From the NCBI GenBank assembly GCA_964557715.1, contig CAZLAP010000039.1, positions 1 through 5,562 of the forward strand: 5,562 nucleotides of DNA, read 5' to 3'. The number at the start of each line of letters is the position of its first letter. Position 1 is the stretch's first letter. This document shows positions 4,998 through 5,562 of this stretch, piece after piece. A program made the translations under genes and the position numbers. Below the pieces are notes generated by a model, which saw nothing but the letters and a program-made list of their open reading frames with translations, had not been told where the DNA came from and did not search any database. This stretch comes from CAZLAP01 sp964557715. Lineage in GTDB: Bacteria; Patescibacteriota; Minisyncoccia; Minisyncoccales; RBG-13-42-11.

Positions 4998-5562
4998 TTA
5001 TTCAACGGGCAAATCCGGAGACACGCCTTTCTTTTTTACTTCAACCCGGGAAACGCCGGCAGCAGGAGCCACTGCTTTCCCCGGAAAATGATATAAAGTG
5101 GCTAATTCTTCCGTATTCAAAATATAGGTTTTTCCCGGCCTGGGAAACAAAGGCGACCACCTTTTGGTATAATACCTGAACATCCTTCTTTTTCTGAAAT
5201 AAAGCCTTCTTTTGTCCAAAAACCAAAACAAAACCGATTTTACTTTGGTCATAGTTTTAGACCAAGGCTTTACTCCGCCCAAATTTTCAGTGGAAATTTC
5301 TTTGAAAAAACTAAAGCCGATTTTAGTGGTTGGCTTGAAAAAAACATCTTTTTTGCCCAGATAAATAAATCTGATATTGCAGTCATAGCCGAATTTTGAC
5401 AGTTTCTGCTCAACTGCGGACAGAATTTCCCTTTCTCCGGGAGTAAGCTTCATCTCGGGAGGAATAAGTTCTTTTACCTCTTCTTTTTCTTCCGTTTTGC
5501 CGCTGATTAAAATTTTCATTGCTTCCTGGATTATCGGCTCCGGCTTTTCCTGCGCAGGCCTT
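4998..5562 (-). CDS. C-terminal part of a T4SS-associated protein (partner of the ATPase); 5' end cut
   Basis: The reading frame stays open to the window edge, so only the last 187 residues are visible. The ATG at 5519 is followed by KILISGK, but the codons before it (reading PEPIIQEA) continue the frame, so that ATG is probably internal. The piece has an acidic-lysine linker, MKLTPGEREIL (23-33, counted from 5519), a mixed strand region with IRFIYLGKKDVF, a strongly basic aromatic stretch (92-121), LNTEELATLYHFPG (134-147) and a proline-containing tail ending DLPVE. I recall the TEELATLYHFPG ending and its position just before a VirD4-like ATPase from Patescibacterial T4SS-type loci, where the full protein is large and membrane-anchored. 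That is memory, not a search. No membrane segment is visible here. It probably contacts the ATPase or substrate from the cytoplasmic side. Confidence 0.72.
   Translation of the reverse strand, partial: RPAQEKPEPIIQEAMKILISGKTEEKEEVKELIPPEMKLTPGEREILSAVEQKLSKFGYDCNIRFIYLGKKDVFFKPTTKIGFSFFKEISTENLGGVKPWSKTMTKVKSVLFWFLDKRRLYFRKRRMFRYYTKRWSPLFPRPGKTYILNTEELATLYHFPGKAVAPAAGVSRVEVKKKGVSPDLPVE

Noticed and set aside
4889..5226. Plus-strand frame 4889-5179 and minus-strand frame 5041-5226
   Set aside because: Both are out of frame with, and covered by, the ATPase and partner genes, whose motifs are recognisable.
4998..5519. A complete 173-residue gene starting at the ATG at 5517-5519
   Set aside because: The same frame is open without a stop to the end of the window and reads in a composition like the rest. 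No ribosome site favours this ATG, so the visible piece is better taken as the 3' end of a longer gene.
539..5562. UGA recoded to glycine, as in some Patescibacteria
   Set aside because: Both the DHH gene and rnhA end in TGA exactly where family length and gene overlap predict, and no in-frame TGA interrupts conserved motifs.
1..5562. CRISPR array, tRNA genes, insertion sequence or attachment site
   Set aside because: No spaced repeat series, no cloverleaf, no transposase or integrase motif and no flanking duplications were found.

Overview
The window looks like a chromosomal segment of an AT-rich bacterium, most likely a member of the Candidate Phyla Radiation (Patescibacteria), with Parcubacteria-like lineages favoured. 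The evidence is indirect: genes are packed with 2-nt gaps or 4-nt overlaps, most starts lack a Shine-Dalgarno sequence, and the type IV secretion-type ATPase carries a C-terminal CxxC...CxxC zinc ribbon of a kind common in these genomes. That ATPase also follows a gene whose C-terminus has the TEELATLYHFPG signature I associate with its Patescibacterial partner family. TGA and TAA both act as stops, so there is no sign of the UGA-glycine code of Gracilibacteria or Absconditabacteria.

Region 1 (1-530, + strand): a 25-nt near-perfect palindrome sits at the window edge, followed by a sigma70-type promoter and a full-length RNase P RNA gene (rnpB, about 109-491). I could match helices P1, P2, P3, P4 with its bulged U, P5, P8, P9, P12, P14, P15 and P18 by hand. 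An A-stem-T hairpin at 491-530 then terminates transcription from both directions.

Region 2 (539-5562, - strand): five genes are co-oriented and convergent with rnpB. In transcription order they are: the 3' part of a T4SS-associated protein cut by the window edge, a VirD4/TraD-like ATPase with a zinc ribbon, phosphoglycerate kinase (pgk), a short RecJ-like DHH exonuclease, and RNase HI. The first two junctions of the type TAATTATG, plus the ATGA overlap at the end, suggest translational coupling.

Functionally there are two blocks. The upstream pair is probably the motor and the membrane-side partner of a DNA or protein translocation machine. The downstream trio joins a glycolytic enzyme to two nucleases that could jointly remove RNA primers or process RNA-DNA hybrids. 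Points worth a second look are the soluble zinc-ribbon coupling ATPase with its partner, the loss of a normally invariant 3-phosphoglycerate-binding arginine in PGK, the RecJ-RNase HI coupling, and an unusual RNase P RNA with an extra hairpin between P5 and P7 and no obvious GGU in L15.
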